Shown: positions 10,491 through 21,968, counted from the stretch's first letter. The stretch is 64,000 nucleotides of DNA from Wurfbainia villosa (GCA_025175895.1 CM046000.1:41948720-42012719), one strand, 5' to 3'. The notes: generated by a model from the sequence alone, not told the origin. Numbers and translations are program-made.

Positions 10491-12702
10491 TGTTAGTAAT
10501 ATATGAGAGATGTCCTAAGGCAATCGCCTTATGTATGAACCATTTATATGAAAAATGAAGATTCACTATTTGAGTATACATGTTTAATGTATTTGATTGG
10601 ATCTTAAACTCATTTACTGAATGTCCACGATGCGATTCACAGCATGAGAGAATTTGTGATTGGATCACAACTAGTGAGTATCTCTACATGTGTAATTGTG
10701 ATGTATCGGAATTATCCCTAGTCGATGAATTGATGGATTTGGACACCATTAATTCTGTTGAGACTAGCATGAGGTATACTCCTTGGTGTATCCAAGCAGC
10801 TGATTCTCACTGGCTGGAGACATAGTGATGTCCGGAGTTAATCGTGGATGCTAGTTATGGTAACTAGTTCATTGGAGTGACCAGCCGTAAGACTTCATAT
10901 GGTTCTCTGCATATATAGATATGTCAATGAAGTTCTTACTGTGGCTTAAGTGCGATGTTCCTTTGACTTGCGGTATTCAAGTCATCTTGATCATGGAGAC
11001 TTATGCTTTTACATCTTAAGCAAACATCTCTAAGGAGATGTGGACCCGGGATGATTGGGTATAAGTCGAAGTGATCGAAGGTGTTTGAATAACCTATAAA
11101 GGATTCACCACTCCTTGCGAGGAGATGTATACCCATGGCCTCTCGTCGGATTGTTACTAAAGTCTTTGGCCAAAGCATTACATGTTTAGAGTAAGGTACT
11201 CTTCGATACATGTGGAGTAACTAGAATCTGTAGGACGAGGAAATGATACTTGGGCTAGGTGTGACGTAGTCAGCCTAGTGGGGACTGACATAATAGACCA
11301 TGTCCTGAACCAAGAGGGTATAAGATGAGTGAAGGGAATGGGGCACGATTCATTCGAGCTACTGAAGGGTTTCAGAAATAGTTCTGGATCAACCGTTGAT
11401 CTTTTCGGTTAATTCGGGATCATGATGTACTACTAGGTGCCACTCATGATCATTCTATAATTAATGGTTAATTATAGACGGCCAACATAAACTGAGAACC
11501 TATTTGGTCACACGCACAACGAGTGTAATCCAAAGGATTTAAAACGAGCTTGAGAATGGGATTCTCAGACCGAGAGAAACTATGTTTGGTTGGACCAAAC
11601 ATAAAGCGAGCATGAAATTGTTTCAGTCGCAATGGAAGCGTGGATGGGCCGTGTCTTATGAAGACATAATGGATGGACCAAAATGGTTTGGTTCTAATCC
11701 ATTGGATGAGAATAAACCAAAGGGTTTGGTTTATTTTAAATGAATGAACCAAAAGTTGGTTCGGTTCGTTTTAACTTGAAATAAACCATCATGGTTTGAT
11801 TTATTTTAACTTATCTTAATGGAGAGGGTTAACGGGCTTTATGGATATGATCCATTAACCATTAAGAGAATTAGTTCTCTATAAAATAGGGCTTAAACCC
11901 TAACCCTAAAGCTAATGAAGTTTTGGCCGCCCAACCCTAGCCTCCTTTTGTTGTTGCCGCCCAACATGGTGTTGCCGCCAACTTCATGGAGCTGCTGCCA
12001 CTTCCTTGCCGCCGGCATCCAAGCTTCAGCCGGCGATGCTCCGGCGACCCTCCGGTGATCTCTTGTAAGTTCGGTGATAAGGTGAGCTCCACATCTCCTT
12101 TGGCCGGCCTCTATTCCTCCACCAAAAGCTGTCCAGTTTTTCTGGACAGCTTGTTTCTTTGTTGTCGGAGCGTCGTTTGGACGACGGTTAGTGCTCCGAC
12201 AGCGGCCAACTTACCGGGGATTCGATCTCCGGTAATCCTCTGAGGTGGTGGACGAAGGATTCGTCAAACGGTTGACGAATACCTCTCCGGAGAATCGAGT
12301 TTTGAGGACTCGGTTTTGGATCCGAATTTGGATTCGGATTGTGATCATCTCTCGATCACGTCGTCTTCAACACGAGGCTAGTAACCCATAGGAAGACGAA
12401 GCTCGTGGCTTAGCGAAGTCATCCCGAGGAGCTCAGCGTGGATACGGATAGAGACGATTCTTACGAGGATCGTTCCGGTTGATGCCGTTCCCGCTATACG
12501 TCATACGAAAGGTATAACGTAGATAAATTTCCTTTTATTGCAAATTTTAATTTACGGTTATGTCTACACTTGTTGTAAAATGCATGCGTGTGTTGTGTGT
12601 GTTGTAATAAATGTAGATTTATTATTTTTAATTGCTTCCGCTGTGTTCATGTTTACGAAACATGATCGAACACACACACGCCGCGGTGCCGGAAACCCAA
12701 CA
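10491..12702 (+). repeat. B 3' LTR
   Basis: 2212 bp partner of 3316-5513, ending CCCAACA, followed by the GGTGA duplication. TATA box at 11880-11887. Confidence 0.93.
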
Positions 12703-13163
12703 GGTGATACGCTGGTATACGGATGCCAGCTTCCAGACAGACAAGGATGATTCCAGGTCTTAGTCTGGATATGTGTTCACCTTGAATGGGGGCGCAGTAA
12801 GTTAGAAAAGTTCCAAACAAGATACTGTAGCGGATTCTACTACTGAAGCAGCAAAGGAAACGGTTTGGATCAAGAAGTTCATTTATGAACTTGGTGCGGT
12901 TCCAGCCATTGTTAAAGCAATACCGGTCTACAACAATGGAGAAATTGCACAAGCGAAAGAGTCAAGGTCTCATCAAAGATCCAAACATGTGCTTCGCCTC
13001 TATCATCTGATCAGAGAGATAATTAGTAGGAAGGAAATACAAATCGAGAAAATCCCCACTGAAAGGAACTTAGCGGATCCTTTGACTAAGGCATTACCTC
13101 AAAATAAGTTTGAGGGTCATGTTAGAGCCTATGGTATTGGATACCGTAGCGATTGTCATTAGG
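12703..13163 (+). pseudogene. Copia A RNase H
   Basis: The continuation of A's polyprotein after removal of B. It starts with the duplicated GGTGA and reads TLVYTDASFQTDKDDSRS, a stop, then SGYVFTLNGGA, VADSTTEA and KSRSHQRSKHVLRLYHLIRE-like sequence, closing with NLADPFTKALPQ (about 13070-13102). One short in-frame deletion removes part of the block after the catalytic Glu. It fits Copia RNase H in order and length. It ends just before the polypurine tract (13164-13176). Confidence 0.85.
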
Positions 13164-13176
13164 CCAAGTGGGAGTA

Positions 13177-14580
13177 TGTTAGTAATATATGAGAGATGTT
13201 CTAAAGTTATCGCCTTATGTTTGAACCATTTATATGATAAATGAAGATTCACTATTTGAGTATACATGTTCTCATGGATTTGATTAGATCTTAAACTCAT
13301 TTACTATATTTGATTGTTACTAAAGTCTTTGGAGAAAGCATTACATGTTTAGAGTAAGGTACTCTTGGATACATGTACAGTAACTAGAATCCGTAGGATG
13401 AGGAAATGATACTTGGGCTAGGTGTGACGTAGTCAACCTAGTGGGGACTGACACTATAGACCATGTCCTGAACCAAGTGGGTATAAGATGAGTGAAGGTA
13501 ATGGGGCAAGATTCATTGTAGCTGCTGAAGGGTTTCAGAAATAGTTCATGATCAACTGTTGATCTTTTCGGTTAATTGGGGATCATGATGTACTACTAGG
13601 TGTCACTCATGATCGTTCTATAATTAATGGTTAATTATAGATGGCCAACATAAACCGAGAACCTATTTTGTCACACGCACAACGACCATAATCCGAAGGA
13701 TTTAAAACGAGCTTGAGAATGAGATTCTCAGACCGAGAGAAACTGGGTTTGGTTGGACAAAACAAGGACCGAGCATGAAATCGTTTCAGTCACAATGGAA
13801 GCATGGATGGGCTTTGTCTTATGAAGACATGATGGATGAACGAAATTGGTTTGGTTTTAATCAAATGGTGGAGAATAAACCAAAGGGGTTTGGTTTGTTT
13901 TAAACGAATGAACCAAAGTTGGTTCGGTTCGTTTTAACTTAAAATAGACCAAATCGGTTTGGTTTATTTTAACTTAAATTAATGGAGCGGGTTAACGGGT
14001 TTTGGTTATGAACCAATAACCATTAGGAGAATTTGTTCTCTATAAAATAGGGCTTAAGGGTTTTGTGAAAGCCCTAATCTAATCTTGCCGCCCCCTCCCT
14101 TTTCTCCTCTTGTGGTCGGCGCCCATAACCTAGCGGCCGCCCACCCCTTGTGCCACCATCCAAGTTGTTGCCAGCGTCCAAGCTTTATCCGGCGATCATT
14201 CGGTGACCCTCCGGTGATCCTCCTTGGCTCCGATGACCAATGACTTGTTGGCCCTCTTCCCTTTGGCCGGGGCTAATTCCTCCACCAAGCTGTCCAGTTT
14301 TCTGGACAGCTTGTTTCCTTCGTGTCGAAGCATCGTTTGGATGACGTTTAGAGCTCTAACAACGGCTACTTTGCCGGGGATTCGATCTCCGGTAATCCTC
14401 ATAGGTGGAGGATGAAGGATTCGTCAAACGGTTGACGAATACCTCTCAGGAGAAGCGAGTTTTTGAGGACTCATTTTGAATCCGAATTTTGATTTGGATT
14501 GTGATCCTCTCTCGATCACATCGTCTTCGACACGAGGCTAGTCACTCGTACGAAGACGAGGCTCATGACTTTGTGAAGTC
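13177..14580 (+). repeat. A 3' LTR, first part
   Basis: TGTTAGTAATATATGAG start as in B, but more diverged. A block of several hundred bases that B has after CATTTACTGAATG is missing near 13300-13318. TATA box at 14041-14048. The LTR is cut at 14580 by S2 and resumes at 23316. The last five bases (AAGTC, 14576-14580) are one copy of the S2 target duplication. Confidence 0.92.
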
Positions 14581-15706
14581 TGTTGGATCGAAGTGGATCG
14601 CTAGAGGGGGGGTGAATAGCGATAAAAACTTTTCTTTTAAAATGTTCGATAGACAATTAAACGCAGGGGAATTGTAAATAAAACCTAAATGAGACAAATA
14701 GTTTTTTTACATGGTTCGTAGCCTTCGGCTACTACTCCAAGGCCCTAACGGTCCTAGACCGTGTACGGAGGGCAATTCACTAAAACACTCCTCCTCGTTG
14801 GAGGTAGGAGTTTTACGATTACAAAAGCCTTCGAAGCAAAAAGATAGAGTGACAAACCCTCTCTTCTATTAATGTAAAATGCAACGAAAAACCTCGATTG
14901 AAAAAAATTGCAATATTGAAAGCAATAACAAATTAAGATTATACCAACAACTAAACAAAAGAAACTTTAAGCTAGGGTTGTTGGCAGCACTTCGTTGTCG
15001 TAGAGTCATCGGAGAGTTGCAGCATAACGGAGGCTTTTGAGCACTTAGAATTGAGGATGAAACCCTAGGTTTGGCCCTCCTTTTATAGCCTTTGAGCCCC
15101 TTTTCGAGAGGAACCCTAGCCAATCAAATTTGAGCACAACTCCCCTTGAAATTTGGTGATAAGCCTTGACTCCTCGAATCTGATCATTGACCATCGTGAT
15201 GGCCATCATCATCGATCGATGGCGACATCGATCAGTCTTCGACCTTCGACAATCGATCGATTGACGCGATTGAGTCCTCCAAGATGGCAGTCGACTGATG
15301 CTAGCTGCAAGGCAAGGTTAGCTCAAAGAAAACATTATTTTGACGCCCTCCAACCGTCCTATCTCGACCTAGACCACCTATGAGATGTCTTGGGTCGAAT
15401 CTACGCTTAAGTCTCTCCCCGTAAAGAGGATACGACCTCACTTACGCTCGGACACACGAGCTTACCTCGATACTTACGTGTTGCTTTTGCTTCCGGCCTT
15501 CCACTTGACTCCTTCGGCTCTCTCCGAAGTCACTCGAGTGTCGCCCGACCATCGCGGCTTCCTCCGGGTGTCGCTAGCCTTCAGCTCTAGCTATAGCAAT
15601 TTTCTGCACACTCGGTTCAGCTCGTGAGATAACAACATGAGCTTAACTTTGTATCTTTTGCTATAATCAAAACTCAGGTTTGACTTAGGTGCCTACTGCA
15701 CCAACA
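14581..15706 (-). repeat. S2 3' LTR
   Basis: 1126 bp, TGTTGGATCG to CCAACA, close match to 22186-23310. TATA on the minus strand at 15080-15087. The palindrome region (15190-15260) includes ATCGATCGAT and differs from that of the partner LTR in detail. Confidence 0.94.
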
Positions 15707-16610
15707 ATCTCCCCCTTTTTGATTTATGGCAAACCCACATACAAAGTTAAGAAAATTAAGCGCATTGAGAAAAATGAACAAGAGATATGCATGAATGAGC
15801 AGGAGTATAAAAACTCTTTTTCAAGTGCTCCCCCTTGAGGAATCCTCCCCCTTGACCGAGGGTGAGTACTTGAGAAAGAGTTTTAACTCTCCCCCTTGAT
15901 GTTTGCTACTAAAAAAAATTAAGTAACCGAAATTACTTAATATTGGCCATAGTATTTAAAATAAGTTTAAGTTAAGAAATCAAAGGATTGATTTCTTAAC
16001 CTGGCCTTTACTTCTATTTTGTTAACAAGTTAAGTAAATTACTTTTTGTTAACAAGTAAATTATTGTATTGTTAACTTAAACACGTTAACTAAATGTGTT
16101 TAAGTTGAGAGTTCCCTTAACTTGTTTTGTTAACTTAAAGTTAAGTAAGCCTTGGCCATATAAAAAAAATGATCCCTTAACTTTGGCCTTTTTCTCCCCC
16201 TTTTGTCGTATATCGAAAAGAGTGAGGGGTGTGTGGAAAACAAAATAAGTATTAATTTTAAAGTCCAAGCATGTTCCACATTATTTTGAAAATAATATAC
16301 TGAAAATAAGTTCATCTATAAAATGTTGGACTCATATTTGGCTTAATTGATATGAAAGATCAACCAGTCCTGGTCAGAGTCGGTTAGTATGTATGATTAT
16401 ACTCCGTGGTTCATAGCGATGCACTAGCTCTATATCTGGAACCAGGAGTAAGGTCCTAACATCTCACGCCCATCTACGTGGCTAAGTACACAAACACATT
16501 AGTCCTATGTGTTGTGAGATGTACTGGCTCCTTAAATCTATAGGTGGATGATATCTATGGTATGTCCTATGCTAGTTCCATAGTAGTAAGATCATATAAT
16601 TTGCAAGTAC
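15707..16610 (-). other. S2 3' non-coding region with repeated polypurine tracts
   Basis: About 900 bp between RNase H and LTR without a credible gene. On the minus strand, AAGGGGGAG-like tracts occur at about 15709-15720 (next to the LTR), 15828-15838, 15845-15854, 15890-15899 and 16193-16203. Multiple polypurine tracts are a known hallmark of Sireviruses. Small frames at 16086-16315 are AT-rich chance; no envelope-like gene is visible. Confidence 0.75.
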
Positions 16611-17492
16611 CTATTCTATTACGCACATGCCCAATTTTCGTCTTAATAGACTAAATTCGGCTTCGGGTAGGGGTTTAGTAAATAGGTCTGCCAACTTAGA
16701 CTTCGAATCGACGTATTCGAGTTGTATGGCTCCGTTGGCCACATGTTCTCGAATAAAATGGTGTTTGACCTCTATATGTTTGGTCCTAGAGTGACATATC
16801 GGATTCTTTGTAAGATTAATTGAACTAATGTTATCTATGTGAAGTTTAGTATTCGTAAAGTCTAACTTAAAGTCGCGGAGAGTGTGCTTCATCCAAAGAA
16901 GCTGCGTGACACACTCACCCATCGCAATGTATTCGGCTTCGGTGGTAGATAAAGCAACACAGTGTTGCTTCCTACTGCACCAACTCACTAGACTCGAGCC
17001 GAGAAGTTGACAACAACTACTCGTGCTCTTTCTATCGAGCTTACTACCGGCATAGTCCGTATCGGAGTAGCCGGTTAGTTCGAACTCGGTAGATCTAGGA
17101 TACCAAATACGGACATTAAGTGTACCCTTTAGATATCTAAGGATACGCTTAACTAGGGTTAGGTGAGACTCCTTAGCACAAGTTTGAAACCTGGCGCATA
17201 TACTTACTGCGAATAGGATGTCGGGTCGACTCGCAGTTAAGTATAGGAGACTTCCTATCGCGCTCCTGTAGTACTTTAAGTCAATGGACTTACTTTCTAG
17301 GTCTTCTCCTATGTTAACATTAATCGCCATTGGGGTGTTTATTACCTTAGCGTCTTGCATTCCAAATCTTTTAATTAACTTCTTAGTGTATTTTTGTTGA
17401 TATTGGTATATACCATCCTTAGTTTGTTTAATTTGTAGACCTAAAAAGAAACTTAACTCGCCTACCAAGTTCATTTCGAACTCACTTTCCAT
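16611..17492 (-). CDS. S2 reverse transcriptase end and RNase H (293 codons open)
   Basis: The open frame starts in the RT thumb (LVGELSFFLGLQIKQ, residues 9-23), passes the connection (YRSAIGSLLYLTASRPDI, 75-92) and ends with a full Copia RNase H. The acidic residues are visible: Asp in GYSDTDYAG (144), Glu in STTEAEYIA (185/187) and Asp in LHIDN (220). DLFTKPLP near the C-terminus and the end MCVIE match the family. The RNase H degrades the RNA strand during cDNA synthesis. It is one module of the polyprotein; the ATG is internal. No stop in this part. Confidence 0.92.
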   Translation of the reverse strand: MESEFEMNLVGELSFFLGLQIKQTKDGIYQYQQKYTKKLIKRFGMQDAKVINTPMAINVNIGEDLESKSIDLKYYRSAIGSLLYLTASRPDILFAVSICARFQTCAKESHLTLVKRILRYLKGTLNVRIWYPRSTEFELTGYSDTDYAGSKLDRKSTSSCCQLLGSSLVSWCSRKQHCVALSTTEAEYIAMGECVTQLLWMKHTLRDFKLDFTNTKLHIDNISSINLTKNPICHSRTKHIEVKHHFIREHVANGAIQLEYVDSKSKLADLFTKPLPEAEFSLLRRKLGMCVIE

Positions 17493-18126
17493 GAGTGAAA
17501 CGAACTCGTTTAGTAAGGCTGAGTTAGAGGTTCCAAAATTATATATCGTCTCGTAAATTTGAGCTATGAATATTTCTTTACCTAAGGTTTTCTGAAGAGA
17601 GTTGGGTCAACTAAGCCTTGGTTAAACCCTTTTGACTTAAGATGGATTGAAAGTCTCTCGTACCAAGCTCGAGGAGCTTGTTTAAGTCCATAGAGCTTTC
17701 TTAAGTTTTAGAACATGGTCGGGTTTATCTAGATTTTGAATCAGGGGTTGGCTAACATAAACTTCTTCTTTAATGTATCCATTTAGGAATGCCGACTTAA
17801 CATCCATTTGAAACGGCTTAAATCCTCGATGTGCGGCATAAGCTAGCAACATTGAATGGATTTGAGTCTAGCTCTTGGGGCATAGGTTTCGTCGTAATCT
17901 AAGCCTTGACTTGACTAAACCCTTTGGCGACTAACCTAGCCTTGTTTCTAACTACTTCACCTTTATCATCAAGCTTATTTCGAAACACCCACCTTGTTCC
18001 AATTATCGTTTTGTCTTTAGGTGGTGGTACTAATTCCCACACTTCATTCCTAGTAAATTGAGCTAACTCTTCTTGCATTGCAATAATCCAATCGGGATCA
18101 AGAAGAGCTTGTTCAATTGATTTGGG
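17493..18126 (-). pseudogene. S2 reverse transcriptase, broken
   Basis: This holds the first two thirds of RVT_2 in several frames. FQMDVKSAFLNG (about 17790-17825), with the first catalytic Asp, is intact. The segment expected to hold YVDD reads IYETIYNFGTSN around 17525-17560, in frame with the downstream ORF, so both catalytic Asp of the box are gone. Frameshifts occur near 17600-17720 and 17870-17900. The enzyme cannot be active. Confidence 0.85.
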
Positions 18127-18684
18127 TTATATCTTTGAAATTAAGGAAATTTGACTAAGGTTCCTATAGGATGCTCTAGTTCGAACTCCTAGATTAGGAT
18201 CTCCTATCACTTGATCGATAGGGTGGTTAGTCTGAATCCTAGATTGGGTTGGGTTTGTGTTACCTAATGCTTGATCAATGGGGTGAGTTGGTTGAACACT
18301 AGTTTGACTCGGATCACTTGTCACTTGGTCGACAAGAGAAGTTGGTTGATGTGGATTAGACTCGATCTCAGGGTCGAAGACGAGTTTTGTATCAGTGGGC
18401 TCAACACTTGGGGTCATTAAGGGTTTTGTAGGTTCGGGTACTTCATCGAACACTACATTAATAGTCTCTTCGACTTTAAGGGTATCGTGGTTATATACCC
18501 TATAGGCCCTACTCGTGGTTGAGTATCCTAAGAAGATTCCGGTGGAGGTTTTGGATTCGAATTTCCCTAGGTGGTTCTTAGTGTTTAAGATATGTACTTT
18601 ACATCCAAATACCCTAAAGTACTTGATGTTGGGTACTTTATTGTGATAAATCTCGTACGAGGTCTTAAGGTGCCTCTTTACCAT
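18127..18684 (-). CDS. S2 integrase C-terminal region (185 codons open)
   Basis: Begins MVKRHLKTSYEIYHNKVPN, then KYFRVFGCKVHIL and GIFLGYSTTSRAYRVYN, the Copia integrase C-terminal block. A Pro/Thr-rich linker with repeated HPIDQ and LVDQVTSDP-like units leads towards the RT. Separated from the catalytic ORF by a single TGA at about 18704-18706, so both parts were one frame. The repeats in the linker (HPIDQALG, HPIDQVIG) look like internal duplications. Confidence 0.85.
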   Translation of the reverse strand: MVKRHLKTSYEIYHNKVPNIKYFRVFGCKVHILNTKNHLGKFESKTSTGIFLGYSTTSRAYRVYNHDTLKVEETINVVFDEVPEPTKPLMTPSVEPTDTKLVFDPEIESNPHQPTSLVDQVTSDPSQTSVQPTHPIDQALGNTNPTQSRIQTNHPIDQVIGDPNLGVRTRASYRNLSQISLISKI

Positions 18685-18705
18685 AAGGATCCTATTCTGG
18701 ACATA

Positions 18706-19680
18706 TCAAGCCGTGCTAACGGCTTCTGCCCAAAACCTATCAGGTAGGTCGTATTCGTTCAACATGGTTCTAGCGGCTTCTTGTAGAGTTCGGTTTTTCT
18801 GCTCCACTAGACCATTTTGTTGAGGGGTCCTAGGGCAAGAGAATTCATGGTGGTATCCGTTTAGGTTACCGAAGTCGGTGAACCTTTGATTTTCGAATTC
18901 ACCACCATGATCGCTTCTAAGTCTTTTAACCTTAAGGTCTTTTTGATTCTCGATTAAATTGAATAGATTGATTAATTGATCTAGGGTATCATTTTTATGT
19001 TTCATGAACCTAACCCAGGTAAACCTGGAGTAGTCGTCAATTATGACTAAGCAATATTGACTTCTATTGAGTGACTTGGCTCCATGTGAATCGAATAGAT
19101 CCATATGCAGGAGCTCAAGTACACTTGAGGTTCGTTCTTGGTTAGTTAACTTGTGTTGTGTCCTAGGTTGTTTTCCTTGTTGACAAGCATTACAGATTTT
19201 ATTAACCAAGTTATTGAGGTTGGGTAAGCCTCTGACTAAGCCACTCTGACTCATCTTGTGGACGAGTCTTGGGTGCGAGAGACCGAGTCGTCGGTGCCAC
19301 AACCATGATTCCTCTTCCTGTGTCATAAGACATTTGGCTGAGGATTTGATTAAGTTAATTGTATAAATGTTATTTGTCCTAGTTCCTTTGAGTATTGTTT
19401 TAGCTGTTTTATTTGTTTTAATTACACATTTATTTTCTAAAAATACGACCTTATAGTTATTGTCACATAATTGGCTTATGCTAAGTAGGTTATATTCAAA
19501 ATTCTCTACAAGTAATACATTTTTAATAACAAAATTCGAGTTAAGCTCGATATCACCTGATCCGATGATTTTGAGCTTGTCGTTATTCCCAAAGGCTACC
19601 GATCCTTGTCGTTTGAATCGAAGTTTCGTGAATTTGAGTTGATCCCCAGTCATGTGTCGGGAGCAACCGCTGTCCAACAT
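18706..19680 (-). CDS. S2 protease, pre-integrase and integrase core (324 codons open)
   Basis: Starts at the protease active site LDSGCSRHMTGD (DSG at 3-5). The pre-integrase domain has WHRRLGLSHPR (His 129 and 136) and CNAC (Cys 163 and 166), the zinc site. The integrase core has Asp 194 (HMDLFDS), Asp 257 (LRSDHGGEF) and Glu 293 (NGLVEQKNR), giving the D,35,E spacing of retroviral integrases. The protease N-terminus lies upstream in the same region (19681-19700). All catalytic residues are present. Ends at an in-frame TGA. Confidence 0.92.
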   Translation of the reverse strand: MLDSGCSRHMTGDQLKFTKLRFKRQGSVAFGNNDKLKIIGSGDIELNSNFVIKNVLLVENFEYNLLSISQLCDNNYKVVFLENKCVIKTNKTAKTILKGTRTNNIYTINLIKSSAKCLMTQEEESWLWHRRLGLSHPRLVHKMSQSGLVRGLPNLNNLVNKICNACQQGKQPRTQHKLTNQERTSSVLELLHMDLFDSHGAKSLNRSQYCLVIIDDYSRFTWVRFMKHKNDTLDQLINLFNLIENQKDLKVKRLRSDHGGEFENQRFTDFGNLNGYHHEFSCPRTPQQNGLVEQKNRTLQEAARTMLNEYDLPDRFWAEAVSTA

Positions 19681-20576
19681 CCATTGATCCTACACACAAG
19701 GTGGTTGGATTGGATGTTAGATTTTAAAAAAAAAAAAATTGGTTGTAAGTTGTTAAACCTAGGTCATCTCACCTGTGTCTATATGATCAAGCATGTTATA
19801 CTTATGTGTTTTTTGTGAGATGACTTCCAATTAAGTTGATTAAGTGGATTTAGGTTCAAGTAATTTTATGTTAGATTTGGATTTAACCCTAGGCTTGTCA
19901 AGTTTACCTTTTCAAGATCATGGCTTCCAGGTCGTGGCGAGGCACAGGGGCCTTCTTTTATTGGATCATCGACCACTTCCTTAGACAAAGCCATTTTCAA
20001 GAAAAAGATGACTTGACTCACCTAAGACTATTTCCTAGTCTAACTGGTTATTTTTGAAAAGAGGCTCCCCGAGGTTCAATCTTTTCGAAGAATTTTAGTT
20101 GGTTATGTTTTTGAAAAGAGGCTCCCCGAGGCTCAATCTTTTCGAAGAATTTTAGTTGGTTATGTTTTTGAAAAGAGGCTCCCCGAGGCTCAATCTTTTC
20201 GAAGAATTTTAGTTGGTTATGTTCGTGTTCTAAGTGAGTTCACAAGTTTTAAAGCACAAACTTTCTAAGTTAAAGCATGCAATTTCTAAGTTAAAGCACA
20301 AACTTTCTAAGTTAAAACATGCAATTTCTAAGTTAAAGCACAAACATGTTTTGTACTTGCTCCCCCTAGACCGTTGAATCGATTCAGTCTATCCACATAG
20401 TGGATTTGGTCCTTGGGAATCCAGTATGGGTTGGATCCTAGGGTTGAAATCAAAAGGTTCTTAGGGACCCATGCTTTGACATGTTTCCTATGTCGACTTA
20501 CAATCGACATATACGACCTATTAGTCGTGTTTGAGTTTAACCCTAGTCCAGCCTTGTTGTACACGGCCCTTTGAGA
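19681..20576 (-). pseudogene. S2 gag-pol linker with tandem repeats
   Basis: Between gag and protease the frame is broken by many stops. A 78-codon open piece (20564-20328) reads VPKNLLISTLGSNPYWIPKD. Then come two repeat arrays: a unit of about 20 bp (TAAGTTAAAGCA-type, 20255-20345) and three copies of a unit of about 62 bp (20040-20220) containing GAGGCTCCCCGAGGCTC. An A/T run lies at 19727-19740. I recognise no domain here. Confidence 0.75.
20040..20345 (-). repeat. Two tandem repeat arrays in the S2 linker
   Basis: Three copies of an about 62-bp unit starting TTGGTTATGTTTTTGAAAAG. Its core GAGGCTCCCCGAGGCTC is itself an imperfect palindrome flanked by GAAAAGA and TCTTTTC. Next to it lie about five copies of a 20-bp unit alternating CACAAACTTTC and CATGCAATTTC. 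Confidence 0.9.
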
Positions 20577-21968
20577 TCAAAGTAGGAGGTCAAGTCCTTT
20601 GGATCCTGAAGTGAACCTTTCCAACGTGTTCCTAAGATCTTCGACTTGACTTTTCAAGAGTGAGTTCTCAACTTCGAGTTTTTCAACCCGAGTTGAGTCC
20701 TTCTCTTGAACTCGACTAGTCGAAGAGGTTAGGGAGACCTTGTGTTTGAGGAGTTTGACCTCGTCAACTAGGGTCTCGACCTTGGACTCGGACTTAACTA
20801 ATTTCCTAGAATAAAACCTAACCGTATTTTGTAAAGTATTAAATAAAGATCGACTTACTTTAAGGGTATCTTTTGAACCGGATGCATATCCGTGGCTTGA
20901 CTTGAAGGTAGCTTCATAGTCCGAGTCATCCTCAGGTTCTGACTCAAGTTCAGGTTCGGTCTCCGTGTCTGACTCAATCGATTTCGCCATGAAGACGTGG
21001 TCTTTGTCTTCTTCGGATGACGCTTCTTCCCATGTCGCGTTGAGGGCCTTCTTGTGCTTAGGTGCTCGGTGGTTGAGCTTGGGGCACTCGGACTTGATAT
21101 GTCCAAACCTGTTATACTCATAACACCTAATATTAGAACTTTTAGGCTTACCTTGGTTGGGTCGAGTCGTGGTTCGCTTTCATCCCTTGGCTATCCTTCG
21201 AGCTAGGTTCATTAGTTCGACAGTCAATTCCGAGTCAACTTCTTCTTCGGACTCGTCTTCCTCCTCGGTTGGTGGTGGCTTGCTTGCGATTTTCTTCTTC
21301 TTTGAATCTGCAAAAAAGGCCATACCCCTCTCGGGTTCCGAGTTGGACTGCTCATGTAATTCGAAATCGGAAAAGAGTTCATCTAACCTAATTTTAGAAA
21401 GATCCTTGGAGACCTTGTAGGCATCAACCATGGATGCCCACAAGGTAGTCCTCGGAAACTAGTTTAGAACATACCTTATAAGGTCGCGGTTTTCGACCTT
21501 TTGCCCGATTGCGTGTAGGTTGTTGACTATGTCTTAGACACGGGCGTGGAGTTACATCGCGGACTCGTGTTCCTGCATTTTTACTGTGTACAATTTATTG
21601 AACAACAAATCACGTTTGCAAACCTTAGCTTGATCCGATCCTTCGTGTAACTCGATTAGTTTTGTCCAAAGATCCTTTGCGCTTATGAAGGGGCCGACGC
21701 GATTTACCTCCTCCTTGGATAGGCCGCATTGGAGGATTTGTGTTGCCTTGGCGTCGGCTTCGACTTGTCATTTTGTTGCAATGGTCCATTGATCATAATC
21801 CAAGGAGTCACCCACTTCATTAGTCGGAAGTGTGAAACCCGTTTGGATTATGATCCACATCTCGATTTGGGTTTTGAGAAAGCATTCCATCCGACCCTTC
21901 CAATAACGGAAGTCATCTCCGTTGTAAAACGGAGGTCGGACAGTGCTAAAACCCTCGAGATGGGCCAT
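20577..21968 (-). pseudogene. S2 gag
   Basis: Gag starts at the ATG 21966-21968 with the same N-terminus as S1. Domains: capsid-like UBN2 region (open to 21768, stop, then broken, open again 21443-21180), a Glu-rich acidic stretch (EEEDESEEEVDSE), then a zinc knuckle reading CYEYNRFGHIKSEC at about 21075-21116. The second Cys is Tyr, so zinc binding is probably lost. The last part (20990-20577) is a long heptad-like segment (VETLVDEVKLLKHKV, VEKLEVENSLLKSQVEDL), a predicted coiled coil. At least five in-frame stops or shifts. Confidence 0.88.

Larger units (their letters stand above)
3316..12702 (+). mobile_element. Complete Ty1-copia element B
   Basis: A full element with two LTRs (3316-5513, 10491-12702), primer-binding site, leader, broken gag-pol and polypurine tract. 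It is flanked by perfect GGTGA duplications (3311-3315 and 12703-12707). It sits in the RNase H region of A, its own family. The polyprotein has several frameshifts and stops, so it is non-autonomous. The lineage within Copia is not certain from sequence reading alone. Confidence 0.95.

Noticed and set aside
16086..16315. Possible envelope-like gene of a Sirevirus
   Set aside because: Only 60-61 codons, AT-rich, two overlapping phases, no signal peptide or fusion segment that I can support.
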